DNA from: Apostichopus japonicus
Taxonomy: Eukaryota > Echinodermata > Holothuroidea > Aspidochirotida > Stichopodidae
DNA: 64,000 nucleotides
Reading direction: 5' to 3'
NCBI RefSeq assembly: GCF_037975245.1
Contig: NC_092581.1
Coordinates: 20,232,303-20,296,302, forward strand
Made by a program: the position numbers and the translations under genes. Below are positions 23,301 through 35,509 of this stretch, piece by piece; position 1 is the first letter of the stretch, and each line of letters starts with the position of its first letter. The notes under the pieces are model-generated. The model ran no database searches. It was not told the DNA's origin and saw only the letters and a list, made by a program, of their open reading frames with translations.

Positions 23301-25490
23301 ACAAGAAGGAAAAATTACACCGAGTACAATGCCACAGAGAGCAATAATGAACACCAGAAGGAACACTTTATTGAAATCAAGGTGAGGGGGGGGGGGGTGG
23401 AGGAACCAGAATACTAAGAACAAAAACAAGAACATGCAACCTAATGGAATGACCTTCCTATTGATTGTCTTCCACGAATGAATGTCGCTTAGTAGGTAAT
23501 TAATTATATGATGTGTTTCTTGTAACTATGAATCTTTATCAGCAACACCTCGTGAAATGGTATGGTAGTCCACTTCCAACGAGCGCACAACTTTACAACA
23601 AGTGGCATTGGTAATATGGTCAGGAGTGGGATAATTTCGCAATTATAATGATCAAACTACGAAATTCTTTGGAAAATTTAACATTTTATTCATTTCATTG
23701 AATATAAACAGAAATTACTTGGAACAAATTATTATTTTGTTATTCTATATCGCAGTGTACAATATTGTACACTATTATATAAATACTAAATATTATAGGG
23801 ATTGTACAAATGAAACACGAGATACGTTATCATGCTACAGCCTTTATATTTCCGTTATTTAACTTACCATAATTTGATGTTTTTAAAAAAAATATAAATA
23901 CGGCGATGCAGAGTTGAGATACAATAAATCTGTTTCAGCGAACACATCCGTGGATGAATGATGCTGCGATGTTGCACAACGTCTGTCTTTGAAAAACTAT
24001 TTCTTTCTACTGCGATATTCTCATTTCACATCATTCTATTTTTTTAACGATAAAAGTGTAAATAACAACAGGTGTTAGAATAACAAGCAGCCCACCTTGG
24101 TATGTGAGAGATATGCCACGACTTGATTGAGATCTGGTAATTATTTGCCTTTTCAGTTATCGTATATAGCGCGTAAGTTGCATAATCAATAACTGTTCAC
24201 GCTGTTTGCAACGCTTAGTCTTGTATATTAATTAATGCAAATATCTTTGATCTATAATGCCCCCGATCGATTAATATTGTGATTGACAGTCAAAGCACGG
24301 AACATAACATAATTATAACATTGATTCGATGTATTCTAGGTAAAGTAAATGGTATGTGCAACTTTAGCAACGTGTTGTGTTCGTTTGTTGACGAACACAT
24401 ATATAATTCATCTGGTAGAATTATGTCTGTCTTGACCATGTTATTGTTAACACCATTTTGCTGATTTGGTTTTACTAAAAACGCGAGACACCACAAATCA
24501 CATGTCGATAAGGTCCATAATAGTACAGTTCTTAAATTGCCAGTATACTGCTCCAAGATCATTGTAACGAATATGTTTACGCCAGAATATACATTAATTA
24601 TGGAAATGTTGATATGCCATCGAAATGTTAACATGAGCATTTAGTTTGGTAAACAATTTTCTGCAATATATATAATTGCTGAGTTTTATCTCAACGAAAT
24701 AAAAAGAAAAATAGAAAAGAAAACAGATCACATGTTTCATCCAATTTAATGGCAATTTTGTTTTACTCCCTTGGCAAAAACCTTGTAATCAAACAATTTT
24801 CTGCAAAATGAAGTATTCTATCGGTTCCCTGTAATAGAAGTTTGTAATTTGACATTTTATTGCAAAACTACACACATCATATTAAGTATTCCGACAGTTG
24901 GTTGCATTGTGTCAACCTGTTTATGGTCTCTAAACCGTTTCTTGCATATAACGTTTGTCCAGTAATGGTCAGGACACATATGATAAGTAGCTTGTAGTGT
25001 TGTAGTGTTATTTTGAAGGTAAAAGAAGAACATAACCAGTATATTATGAACATATTATGAACATTGTGCGAAATTTGGGTCAATTTAGGCGATTTTAGAC
25101 CACTTAAGCCTTCCAAGGTCAGCATACGAAAATTTTGTGAATAATCACTGAGTATGAGGTGTGTTTACATAAGTGACGAAAACTCCAGGCTCTCATAGAA
25201 AAATGATCTTCGCGGTTATTATACGGAAAACTGATGTTGCCATGAATGGCCAACGTGTCAGCTGTATCCAGTAATGGGTAGGGTTTACCAGTGAGAACAT
25301 CTATAATGACTTAAAGATCCCATATCGTTTACGGTATAGTGTGTAAGTCAATGAGGCAATAATATGAAGTATGCTACCCTAGGGATACAGAGGGCGCATG
25401 TTCATCCTGCCCGAAGTATAAAGTCAAATCGGCTTAAGCATCTTTATCACCATGGAAAGACGTAGTGTTGGCATAATACGTACATGCAGA
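23301..25490. other. Intergenic, no gene recognised
   Basis: AT-rich DNA with a G-run near 23386-23397. The frames at 24279-24640 and 24877-25125 show no domain or exon borders. A diverged copy of the core of the 7.3-8.0 kb TIR element lies at about 25060-25400. Confidence 0.4.
25060..25400 (+). repeat. Dispersed repeat related to the core of the 7.3-8.0 kb element
   Basis: Shares with about 7500-7830 the ordered blocks CAAGTGACGAAAACT or its variant, ATACGGAAAA.TGATG, CCATGAA.GGCCAAC, TGTCAGCT, TAATGGGTAG or its variant and GTGTAAGTCAATG. The terminal inverted repeats of the first copy are absent. Confidence 0.75.
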
Positions 25491-26427
25491 GGAAGCAGGA
25501 CACTTCGCCCAACAACCATTTCGCCCAACTGCCATTTCGCCCAACCTTACCATTTCGCCCAACCAGCCTGGTCATTTCGCCCAACCAGCCTGGTCATTTC
25601 GCCCAACCAGCCTGGTCATTTCGCCCAACCAGCCTGGTCATTTCGCCCAACCAGCCTGGTCATTTCGCCCAACCAGCCTGGTCATTTCGCCCAACCAGCC
25701 TGGTCATTTCGCCCAACCAGCCTGGTCATTTCGCCCAACCAGCCTGGTCATTTCGCCCAACCTTGATTAACTATGATACTTGAAAAATAAACGTTCGGGA
25801 ATTGTTAAAGTAACAGGATACGAACCGAGTATTAAGGAAACTTGAAGTCGTGGTTAAATTGATTAGGCCTACATATGTGATTACATATGTGGTTACATTG
25901 ATAAATATTACGGACGGGTTTTATATATATATTGTTTTTCACTTAACGTTCCGGAATTGTTAGTCAGTAGGATGAACCAGTATTTTAGGGGTTAGGTTTG
26001 ATAGGTTTTTATGAAGACCGATTCCCCTGTGTTTGTATAATAATATAACTCCCACTGTATGCGTAAACGCCTAAAGTAGTGTAATCCTCCCATTATACCC
26101 GAAATAACTGACTCCGATCGATATCGAGCGGACCTCACTTTATTTACCTATTACGAAGTAACCTTACCCAAAATAAATCAAATTGAACTGGTGGAATAGA
26201 AAAAGTAATATTATTCTGACTGAATATTAGTAAAAATAAGGTTGGGCGAAATGACCAACACGGTTGGGCGAAATGACCAACACGGTTGGGCGAAATGACC
26301 AACACGGTTGGGCGAACTGACCATGCTGGTTGGGCGAAATGACCAACGCGGTTGGGCGAAATGACCAGGCTGGTTGGGCGAAATGGCAGTTGGGCGAAAT
26401 GGTTGTTGGGCGAAGTGACTCGCAAGC
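25491..26427 (-). mobile_element. Fold-back-type transposon, copy 3 (937 bp), inverted
   Basis: Opposite orientation to copies 1 and 2: it begins GGAAGCAGGACACTTCGCCC and ends GGGCGAAGTGACTCGCAAGC. Flanks CATGCAGA at 25483-25490 and 26428-26435 are a perfect 8-bp target-site duplication. The left arm has about nine 22-bp CATTTCGCCCAACC-type units. The core keeps only one copy of the internal 160-bp subrepeat, which accounts for its smaller size. Confidence 0.85.
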
Positions 26428-26999
26428 CATGCAGAGACTTACTGTCGCACCACTCTTACCAGGTAAAAGGTGTGTTAACAAGTACAAGACAAGTTTACAG
26501 ACAATAACGAACAGTAGTTGTTCTGAATATATGTTCTTGTCTCTTGGCATGAATAGGCGCCAAATATTAACTATATTAATCATATTAGATATAAGATTAT
26601 AAGTATTAGCTTGGATACTTACAATGTATTTTTGGCATATTTCATTAGACTTAAAAAGCCCAGATCTCTGTTTATCTTCGGAGTCCCCTTGTAGAAGATA
26701 GCATTTCCAAAGAAAATTATTTTCACAAGAGAATATCTTGGGCTATAGAGAATATATACATAGAAGTAGAATATAGCCTTCTACATTTTTATTTTTCTTT
26801 TGGATCAAAAGAAACCAGGCCACGATAACATATAAAAGCCTCCTTTTGCATAAAAGAAGGTGTAAGCTATTGTATTTTTAAATCATCGAAGATAATTTAA
26901 TGATACAGCCACTAAACTCAAAGATGCTTAATTTATGTAATACTTACAACCATTAACATATTCTAACAGTGTTTTATTCATGCAAACAGTAGGCGAATG
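26428..26999. other. Non-coding stretch
   Basis: No exon or repeat recognised. Confidence 0.35.
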
Positions 27000-27310
27000 C
27001 AGCCGATTTGCACAGAGATTACAGTTATTACTGTAAATCTTAAGGTTTGTTACCACAGTAAATGCTGGATTGTGCTGACAAATCTGATAATTCGGTAGCA
27101 AGTTCTATTAGGATTACAGTAAGAACTGAGGATATGTGTAATCCCAACATATCCCAACAACTGGAGTTGTTGGAATTACACATATTCTCAGTTCTTACTG
27201 TAATACTAATAGCACATGCTACTGATTTATAGCACGATCCAGTTTTTACTTTGGTACACAAATTTAAGATTTCCAGTAGTAACTATGTTCTCTGTGTATA
27301 TCGGGTGGCG
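27000..27310. mobile_element. Palindromic fold-back (MITE-like) element
   Basis: Two arms of about 140-150 bp are reverse complements with a very short spacer near 27147-27165. The best part is GATTACAGTAAGAACTGAG / CTCAGTTCTTACTGTAAT, and similarity extends outward through CTTAAG, GCACAGAGA and the GGCGAAT region. The frame at 27040-27261 simply crosses the hairpin. Confidence 0.7.
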
Positions 27311-27665
27311 AATCTTATCATTGAAAATGGAAAGGGGTCATCACATTTTTGATGAAATCAATTGAAACTAAATTCGATCTATCACCAACTTACATTAAGA
27401 AGGAAAATCTCCAATATCACCTGCAGTCGGTAAATTCATCTAAAATACGATAAAATTGACAAATCAAATAGCACCATGCCCGAGTTGGGCGGTAAATGGA
27501 ATTCCGGGGACTAGAGATCTCGTTTCCGCGAACAAACAGCCAGGTGCCAGATTGCTTGCGTCATAATTAAGCAACCTAGGAAAATAACGGTGTCTGCTTT
27601 GTAAAGAAATGCAGCATTACCAGTGTCTGACCTTTTCTATTAACTGTTGAAGCTTTTACCACAAA

Positions 27666-27687
27666 TTTATTATTGATTAGTTTATTT
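27666..27687 (-). promoter_or_regulatory. Candidate poly(A) signals of the SLC16-like gene
   Basis: Two AATAAA hexamers on the minus strand (TTTATT at about 27666 and 27682) lie about 100 bp downstream of the transporter stop codon. Confidence 0.5.
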
Positions 27688-27780
27688 ACATACCGTTGAA
27701 GTTTTAAATTTGACGGGTGTTTTTTTTGGTTCCCTATGATGATACGCATGCTATCTGACTTGGAATTCCTTTGCATATGA

Positions 27781-30700
27781 TTAATCATTTTTGATGTACT
27801 CGATAATAGACCAACAGAATGCTAATAGAAATACCAGAAAACTTGCGATTGCCATTTCAAGAAACACGATTTGCGTGGATCCAAAAATATCGTACGCAGC
27901 ACCTGAGGAAAAGAAATGAAAGACGATTATTGATAAAAGCTTCAGATTCATAATTATTAGAAAGCAACTAAAGAGTTTCTACAAACATTAGTTACTTTAT
28001 GAGCCTTGGTTGCTTGATACGCCAATAACACTTAAATGCAACATTGCAGTGGCGTAGGAAGGTACTTTTGAGTGGGGGGGGGGGGCTGAAGACTGATGGC
28101 CGGCCTGGGGAAGGGGTCTAAGGGAATGGGGTGTCCCCCTCCCCTTTTGGAATCTTTTTGCATTTCCAGGTGGTCTCAGATGCGATTTGGTGCAATATAG
28201 CACACTTCAACACCCACTCCATTTTGTAAATAAATTTGCATTTTCACCTGGCCATAGATGCAATTTGGTGCTCTAAATGAGATTTTTTTTCTCATTTGGA
28301 AATGAAAAAGGGGTTTTCTGACTTGCAAAGCGTGGGGGGGGGGGGAATGATACTTCCGCCCCTCCATATTTTTCACAGCCCCGCAGTTCCTACGACCATT
28401 GTATTTGTTTAGTGCACATTAAGCCAACAAACTTAATTTATTGTCATAGTTTTGATACCACAGAAAGAGTACACGCAGCGATGAGAAACCATGTTTAAGA
28501 AATCAGTTAAGTAGCCCATCCTCCTAACTGGTCGAAGAATTTTCCAAACGAGTTAACTTGTTGAGGATACCGAGAGAGTGTATTTTGGTTTTACATTCCA
28601 CTGAGTGCGTGTTGTTTTAGTACCAGGGGCGTCGTGCGAAAATAATTTTTTTCGGGGCCCGTAAGCAGGTGATGACTATCTAAGCGGAGCGCCACCACGG
28701 GTTGGCGCTGCGCCAGTGGCGGCGGAACCGGGGGGGGGGCTGGGGGGGGGGGGCTCAGCCCCCTCAATGAAAAAGTTGAGGGGGCAAATGCATGATAAGC
28801 CCCCCAATATTTACCAAGGCTCCGAAACGTGCATCTGCCCATGTTTTAATGCATATGTCTTGTCGATCTTTCCGATGCACACGTATACTATATAGGTGTA
28901 ATAATTTAGTAAATGCTGGGGGGGGGGGGACTGCTGATAATTGATTGTCTGTATCATACCTCATCGAATTTTAGTGTTTTAAATAAGAGTGTAATAAGCT
29001 AAACGCTACACTCATCAAAATTTGCGTTTACACTACGAGTACACGCAAGGCGTGGAACATGGCTCTATGTTTAAACGCAATCAATTATTAAACGAACAAA
29101 AACACAATATTAGCATTTCACCTGTACTGTATAAAGATGCATTCGTGACAGTGCTTGGTTCATAGAAATTTGTTGGCAACTGCACATGGTTTTGGAATTA
29201 CCCATTTGTTGACATTAAGAAATGCTTTCTGTTTTTTCTTATGACATTTATTTAATTATTTCATTTAATTGCAAGTAGTAATTTACTACAGTCAAAAACG
29301 TCTTTGCGAGTACACTACGAGTAATAGCTACTCTCTTAAAACACCATCGAATATACAGATTACAATGTTTTTACAGATTTTTACGTGCAATCTGAGAAAA
29401 TGCAGACTTGAGACCCATATTTCAGGGCTAGGTATTCGCAGCATAAAACACTCGGGAAGTGCCGTTTCCGGCCATCTGGGGGTTTGAAAAACCGAAAATT
29501 TTCTTGTACGCTCCGCGCCAACCGATGGTGGCGCTCCGCTTAGATAGTCTCCACACATTAGCCCCTACACTTTCTGTTAACCTGTAATTACAAATGTAAT
29601 AGTAATATCCAACGTATATCACCGACTTATAGGAATAACTTTTCAAAGCTTTGAAATATACTCAAATTGCTAGTTATGACGAGGATATCGATAGAAGTCT
29701 CCTCTGTGTAATATACGTAGACTTCACCAGTCGTCCGTCCGTCCGTCCGTCCGTCCGTCCGACCCATCATGTCCGTCCGAGTTTGACAACAACAGACAGA
29801 GGTTCTTATTTTATAATACCCTTGCCCCCACCCCCCAAAAATAAAAAATAAAATAAAAGAAGGAAATTTAAGGCTTGGTGTTTATACGTAAAGTCTGTCA
29901 ATACTTATTAGCAATACTTACCGCTTAGTCCTCCCCCTGTTGCATTACCCATGGCTACTGAGATAAAAAATAAAACCACTGCTGGATTGAAATCTTCTAC
30001 TGGAACCTTCATGGAACATAACCCGCCCATTGCCGCTCCTATCAGTCCAAACGTTATTCCAACAACGAATGAGACGGTTAAAAGCATTACGTAATTGTCG
30101 TCCGGTAACATCAGAATGATAAACGTTATGCATTCTAATAGCGCTGGAATACATATGAAGTGGAAAGGAGTAGTTATTTTCAAATAATATAGCAATATGC
30201 ACCAAAGGCGACCGAATATTGCTCCGACTCCAGCAAAACTTGAGAGAAACACCGCTTGGGATTTTGATAAACCTTTCTCTATTCCGAGAGTGACGGCAAA
30301 AAGGGCCCAACCGACAAGGTTAAATGTGAAAAGACATGCAATTATCATGAGAAATGGAACAGATAAATTTGAAACAAAGACCTTCCAGTGGACAGAAATC
30401 AGTGGCATAACTTTAGAGAGTGCGGCGTCGCTGTTATGGCGGTCTTCTTGGAGGACTTGCTGACCTCTCTCTGGCCTTAAAGTAATACTGGCCACAATGA
30501 TATGGAGATTCAAAGCCCCAAACAAAAGTAAAGCTCCCCGGGTGCCATATAGCTCTTGTAACCTCTCGAATAAGACTGGTAAGATCATCATTCCGATGAA
30601 AGATGATTGATCGGTTAGTGTCTGGATAATCCCAAATGTGGCATCATCGCTAAAAGCATTTCTAAGAATAACAATAGACGACGTCCAGGCTGATCCAAAC

Positions 30701-31444
30701 CCAATACCTGATATTTCATGAAAGTGAAAAAAAAACATGATATTAATTGTTTTGCCATTAATTTAACGACAGTTAATGCAGTGACTTGATAAAAACTCGT
30801 AATTGCGTAACATCATTAACAGCTTTACATCGATTTTCTGTCACAAAATACACAAATAGGCAATACCGTCCATGGCTTAGTAGAGAAGAAATATAAATTC
30901 TTAATATATCTAAATAACGACCACACGTAGTAACTGTTCATATATATCTATATAACTATATATAATTTTCAAGCAGAGTCCCTTCATGTTATGGCAACCT
31001 TAATAGAGCTAAGAAAGGCAAACAATCAAAGAATAGTATCCACACATCCATCCCATATATCTGGCAATTCAATAGCTGAGACAGAAACTACCGGGGTCGT
31101 AGAAGATTACAACCATTAGTCTTTTCTTACCGGGGAACTTTGAATGATACTTACCTATTAATGAACAGCACAAGGTCAGCCATAGAGCGTTCCATGGAAG
31201 TATACCATTACCTACATACCCTAAGCCAACTAGTAAACCGCCGAAGACGATGGCTGCCCTCGGTCCAATAATGTTGTACAGGAGGTACCCTAAGGGAGCT
31301 GTCAAATTAGAAATCAGCAACTCCGATCATTAAAAGTGATGTCTTAAATAGTAACACAGAAAAATACATGTTAAAAGTACGGAATTACAACGGTGTTGTT
31401 CATATTCATGAACAGTAACAAAGACTCGTGTATATATATATATT

Positions 31445-31477
<33 letters not shown>

Positions 31478-32090
31478 ATATATATATATTCGAAGATAGA
31501 TATATTCGAAGATAGACGGGTCAGATGATATAATTATGCTTAATCAGTGAGATATAGCCATTGTTAATAAGAAGTTAATGTGCCAAATTATGCTTGATGA
31601 CAACTAAACTAGTTCGTTAATTTCAGTTTACCGTACTGCAATAGCCTACATAGCTAGAATAACGTTTTCTTCTGCCTCTAACATTGTAGATCTATGCAAG
31701 GTTTCAGAATTTTATCACTATCGTTACAACACATTGTGTAATTTGGTTGCCTACAAATATCTTTCACATTCCAATATATGAAAACAACACTAATAAGCAA
31801 AGCTAGGGACATTCTAGACAAGTTTTACTTTCACAAAGGCTTCCAATTGCCTTTTGGATATCATATATACATACCATGGAGTTAGAAGAGACTCCATGTA
31901 CATACCTACCTAATAAATACGACAAGACTCTTTGCATAGCAAGTATTAGACCCAATTGTGTAAAGGAGAGATCCGCTCGCTTGGTCAACTCTTGTATTAA
32001 AACACCGTAGGTCTTAAATGAACCGAGCTCGAAAAAAGACAAACATGATCGGACGATGAAGGTTGTAACTTGGTGATAATTTGGCGACAT
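27781..32090 (-). CDS. SLC16 / monocarboxylate-transporter-like MFS transporter, complete four-exon coding region
   Basis: Coding exons on the minus strand: 32090-31910, 31298-31155, 30707-29922 and 27902-27781. Every junction is phase 1 with GT/AG borders, and joining them gives 1233 nt, about 410 residues. An acceptor at 32114 implies a 5' UTR intron; the ATG at 32090 is the first in frame. The protein is hydrophobic throughout, consistent with 12 membrane segments in two bundles and a central cytoplasmic loop rich in charged residues (near RPERGQQVLQEDRHN). Family features include FKTYGVLIQEL in the first helix region, APLGYLLYNIIGPRAAI (helices 2-3), GIGFGSAWTSSIVIL and the C-terminal GGGLSGAAYDIFG. 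The N-terminal DGGWGW motif common in MCTs is missing. The helix-8 Asp-x-x-x-Arg pair of classical lactate transporters reads AIFGR (about residues 271-275), with Ala at the Asp position, so proton-linked lactate transport should not be assumed. Substrate unknown. Confidence 0.9.
28040..28400 (+). repeat. Dispersed repeat with GGCGTAGGAAGG..poly-G head
   Basis: Begins AGTGGCGTAGGAAGGTAC, then a 13-nt G run and GGGTCTAAGGG. It shares its layout (GGCGTA..., G run, ATGG/ATCGCC, CCTGGGG, GGGTCTAAGGG) with the block at 36600-36740. This looks like a non-autonomous interspersed repeat family. Confidence 0.65.
28674..28760 (+). repeat. Dispersed GACTATCTAAGCG repeat, copy A
   Basis: GACTATCTAAGCGGAGCGCC followed by a GTTGGCGC core and a poly-G run. 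Related copies are at 29400-29549 (minus) and 36800-36925 (plus). Confidence 0.7.
29400..29549 (-). repeat. Dispersed GACTATCTAAGCG repeat, copy B
   Basis: Reverse-strand copy sharing GACTATCTAAGCGGAGCGCC, AAGAAAATTTT and ATGGCCGGAAACGGCACTTC with copy C at 36800-36925. Confidence 0.75.
29730..29765. repeat. (GTCC)n microsatellite
   Basis: About nine GTCC/CCGT units. Confidence 0.9.
31432..31490. repeat. (TA)n microsatellite in the first coding intron of the SLC16-like gene
   Basis: TA tract with ACATATACATA interruptions. Confidence 0.9.
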
Positions 32091-32113
32091 GTTTCTTTTT
32101 GCCGAACTTATAT

Positions 32114-34470
32114 CTGTAAAGTGAATAGGAAAATGAATCAATCTTCTGCATGCATTTGTGTGTCTTCGTGCATTATTATGCTACCAGCTTTTCAAGAATA
32201 ATGTTTGGAATGAATAAAAACTATACCCGGCGTATCTGAAACGTTCACTGCAAGTTATCACATTAGACTACTTGTAATGGGTTCGTACTCGATTAGTTGT
32301 CATAATCTTTATTATGTATTCATAGCCATACTGGGGGCCATTTTGGAATTGTAGTAGTGCTCACGGCGTATATAATTAAAGTGCTTCTATGCTATTAAAT
32401 AAGGAGATAACATATTCAAGTAAAAATCACTTATACTTTGGTCCATAATATGACAGGACTCTCAAATAAAACAGTTCTATTGAAAACAATATGCAAATTA
32501 CGTTATTAATATGTGAACATTTAATTATCAGCAAATATCTGAGACAAAATCTTTCCATGAAGAATACCACTGGCCCTAATCAGTCAAATCATACATCAAA
32601 TATAGGGCGTAAACCATATCAGTAAGTGTGTTCTATATCACCAGAAAACAAAATATGGCAAATAATATTATTGCAATTAATTTACTAGCTTTTGCTCTGA
32701 AAAATACTAAGTCCAATTTATTTTGTAAATGTTATGATTGTTTCTGTGATGATGGTTCACACAAATTGAATTCGAGAAAACGGCAATTAAAATTAAGCTT
32801 AACTTTCATTTAAGAACAAAACTCAATAGATTATGGACAAAGATAGCATGGCGAGATAATAATTGTTGGGACTACAACCAAATGATAATGATTTATAATA
32901 CTAACTAATGAAAATAGTAAAATATATGTACAATTTCAAAGAAATGCATTAGTGAAATAAATTACAATATCACACTATAAAGTGAACGTATAAGATGATG
33001 ATCCAATGAGCTACAAGTCCACATCGAAAATAGGACAGTGATGTTAGTGTCAGGTCATACTTGATTCGGAATAGTGCCTCGATGGAGTGTTTGAAGGGTC
33101 TTCTCAGACCGGGTATGGATATATTATGTGAACGATGGTTATTAGTGTTATGGCACATGATGTAACAGTGTATCTCACTAATCTTTTGGAAAAGGATATT
33201 TTGAAGCCGTCTGGATCACTCCACCAATTATAGTATTAACTTTCACTCTGCAGTATCTGACTTACATGTTAATATAATGTAGTAAGAAGTTGTAATCTCA
33301 TCCCATGTTATTAGGTTACGCTCTTAAATCCCGACTTCACCTCAACCCCTCACCCATTACGGGCCATTCACCCATCTAACATCAGTTCAACACCCATAGT
33401 GATTTAATATTGCACTATTTTAAATTACCCTTTTCACAAGATTGTTCCACTAAACACCATACTGCATTTGTCGTATACATCACATATTACAGGTAAGAAC
33501 CTGATAAAAAACATGTTATTTACTTGTATAGAAATAACGCATGCATGTCCACGAAATAATTTCCAACATATTCAAAAATTTGTTTTAAGAACATATATAC
33601 GAGAAAATTTGATTATATACTCATGTACATCAATGCAACGTTATTTCTTTGCTTGGAATTAGCTTACGAGTTTTAATTTTATACCGTGCATAAAATATCG
33701 CCATTTTGTCAAATACCATTTTGGGAATAATTAAACTACAGCACAAACAGTTAACATGATATAAGCAAATTTAATTTAAACCAGTTAGAGAACTGTCTTC
33801 CGTGATTAATGACAATATAAGCGGAGGAGAATGCATTTACCTATTTCTGAAGTTTATTCACTTGTATGTTTCACCTTTGGTTATATCCAGGTTTTGGCAG
33901 ATATCTGTCGTCTTCCGAGAGCGTCAAGGAAACTAAAATACCAATTTGAACAGATCACATTTCCTATACCACTTTAGTACTCCATAGAAATAACACCGCG
34001 AATAAATACTAACATATAACGAATAAATACCTAACATTAGACGACAACCGTGTAATTTTTAATTAAGAATAAACCCTACACGGATATATATAGCCTACCA
34101 TAACGAGATTGTTGGGACCAGCAACAAATGATTTATTCAAAATGAAACTATTTAAATTAATTGAATGCAGGTAAGACTTTTAACCCCTAAAATAAGGGAA
34201 ACTGTCTTAAAATTTAATGATTGTGCACGTTAAATGAAAAGGCTCATCATGTCACTATATATCTTGCTGGATCAGAAGAAATACTGAGAAGGGACTGAGG
34301 GCGTGAACGGCGGTCAATGATTGCCTCCGAACATTGTTGGACAATGAATAATGCATTATTATTTCCTTTTGAGAGTTTCTGATCAGATTCAAAATAGCAC
34401 TAGCACTGTAAAGCTGTAAAATCAGATATGTGTATGCTGTGGTAAAGTGTTTTTTTTGGGGTGTGCGTGG
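32114..34470. other. Intergenic, no gene recognised
   Basis: AT-rich DNA upstream of the SLC16-like gene; it should hold its promoter and possibly a non-coding first exon, but neither could be located. Open frames at 32628-32813, 32970-33158 and 33468-33662 have no supporting features. Confidence 0.4.
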
Positions 34471-34503
<33 letters not shown>

Positions 34504-34513
34504 GGGGGGGGGG
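34440..34513. repeat. (GT)n microsatellite followed by a poly-G run
   Basis: GTGTGT from about 34472 to 34502 runs into about 12 G. Confidence 0.9.
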
Positions 34514-34619
34514 TTATTGGCTACCTATCCTTAATTTGAGAAACTTTTTGAATATTCCTTAAAGGGAAATTGAAGGGTGCACAAAGAAGGTCTCTGCAAA
34601 CAGGTGAAGAAGTGTTTGC

Positions 34620-35300
34620 TCAAGCACGATAACCGACTATAAGGTTAGTGAATCCATATTGCTTAGTGGCTATGGTGTTTCCATCTCCTCCTGCTCGGGT
34701 ACTGGGAGGAATCTCTCGTTTTATATTGATATTCTCAGGTCTGTTGCCTGGCATTGTATTTTCGTGATTATTGAAGACTGCGTCGTACGCAGGAGGTTGT
34801 TGTTCTAAATGCATAAAGATGCACCATGGCGACTTGGTGCCCGTGTTCTGTAGGTATAAAAAGATTGAAACCGTCGTTAACATAAGTTGTTAGGTTGTCA
34901 TCACTACTCACGCCAGTAGCTCGGTTTCGTCCTACAATTTGAAACCTGTAATGATAAAGAAAATTTTAATTATAATGATATTAATAATGATAATAAAAAT
35001 GTTAATCATTACCATCATCGTCATAATCATAATAATAATCATTATCATAATCGTAATCATAATAATAATCATTATCATAATCGTAATCATAATCATAATC
35101 ACAATCATAATCACAATCATAATCATAATACTGCGATACTTTTAAATGTTTTTTTGCGAAATATACTTTTTAAGAAATAGTCACCCAGGAAAGAACCTGG
35201 GCACGAAAACCAAACTATCAAACGACTGATCCGCTATTGTGCGAAATATAGCTCACCTGAAAACGAAGATTAGAACTAACGCAACCAAGAGCTCTCCTCT
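34620..35300 (-). CDS. Putative 3' end of a single-pass membrane protein with a PPxY-bearing tail
   Basis: Three minus-strand exons are phase compatible: 35300-35257 (44 nt, phase 0 to 2), 34945-34912 (34 nt, phase 2 to 0) and 34847-34620 (75 residues plus stop). Each has usable AG and GT borders (donors GTGAGC and GTGAGT; acceptors TTCGTAG, CATTACAG, CTACAG). The first encodes a hydrophobic stretch (ELLVALVLIFVF) and the second FQIVGRNRATG. The third is a polar tail with QPPAYDAV, a PPxY-type WW-domain ligand and possible endocytic signal. The short hydrophobic segment could be the second half of a transmembrane helix begun in an upstream exon. No extracellular domain could be attached. A decayed SRCR exon at 38.0 kb and the SRCR receptor at 48-54 kb make an SRCR-receptor relationship possible but unproven. 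Confidence 0.45.
34950..35130. repeat. (AAT/ATC)n trinucleotide-type microsatellite
   Basis: ATAATCATAATCATTATC-type low-complexity tract in the intron between the two small exons of the putative membrane protein. Confidence 0.9.
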
Positions 35301-35509
35301 CTACGAATATATGGGAATAAGACAAAAAGAATCATAGAGAGGATAAGTTTAGATAAACACATTACAATATCACAATCGTTGTGGAGATCCGGGAGCCATG
35401 TGCTAGACTAAGATGAGTATAGGCTTTCCCAATGGTGAATACACCCGGTGTTCATTCTAGTTTTCCTTGTGTAAGCTACCTACCAATAACACACTCAAGT
35501 TTGATGAAA

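Larger units (their letters stand above)
27903..29921. other. Last intron of the SLC16-like gene, filled with repeats
   Basis: Contains G-run-bearing dispersed repeats at about 28040-28400 and 28620-28980, another repeat copy at 29400-29550, and a GTCC tetranucleotide microsatellite at 29730-29765. No additional exon recognised. Confidence 0.6.

Noticed and set aside
24290-24640. 116-residue minus-strand frame
   Set aside because: No domain, signal peptide or splice context; composition fits chance in AT-rich DNA.
25452-25783. Repetitive peptide with FRPT/SPNQPG/HFAQPAW units, and similar peptides at 15.1, 23.1 and 26.3 kb
   Set aside because: The 22-bp units of the transposon ends read in all three frames; no start, signal or conservation beyond the DNA repeat.
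34939-35145. Ile-rich frames on both strands
   Set aside because: Trinucleotide-type low-complexity tract; the real candidate exons flank it.
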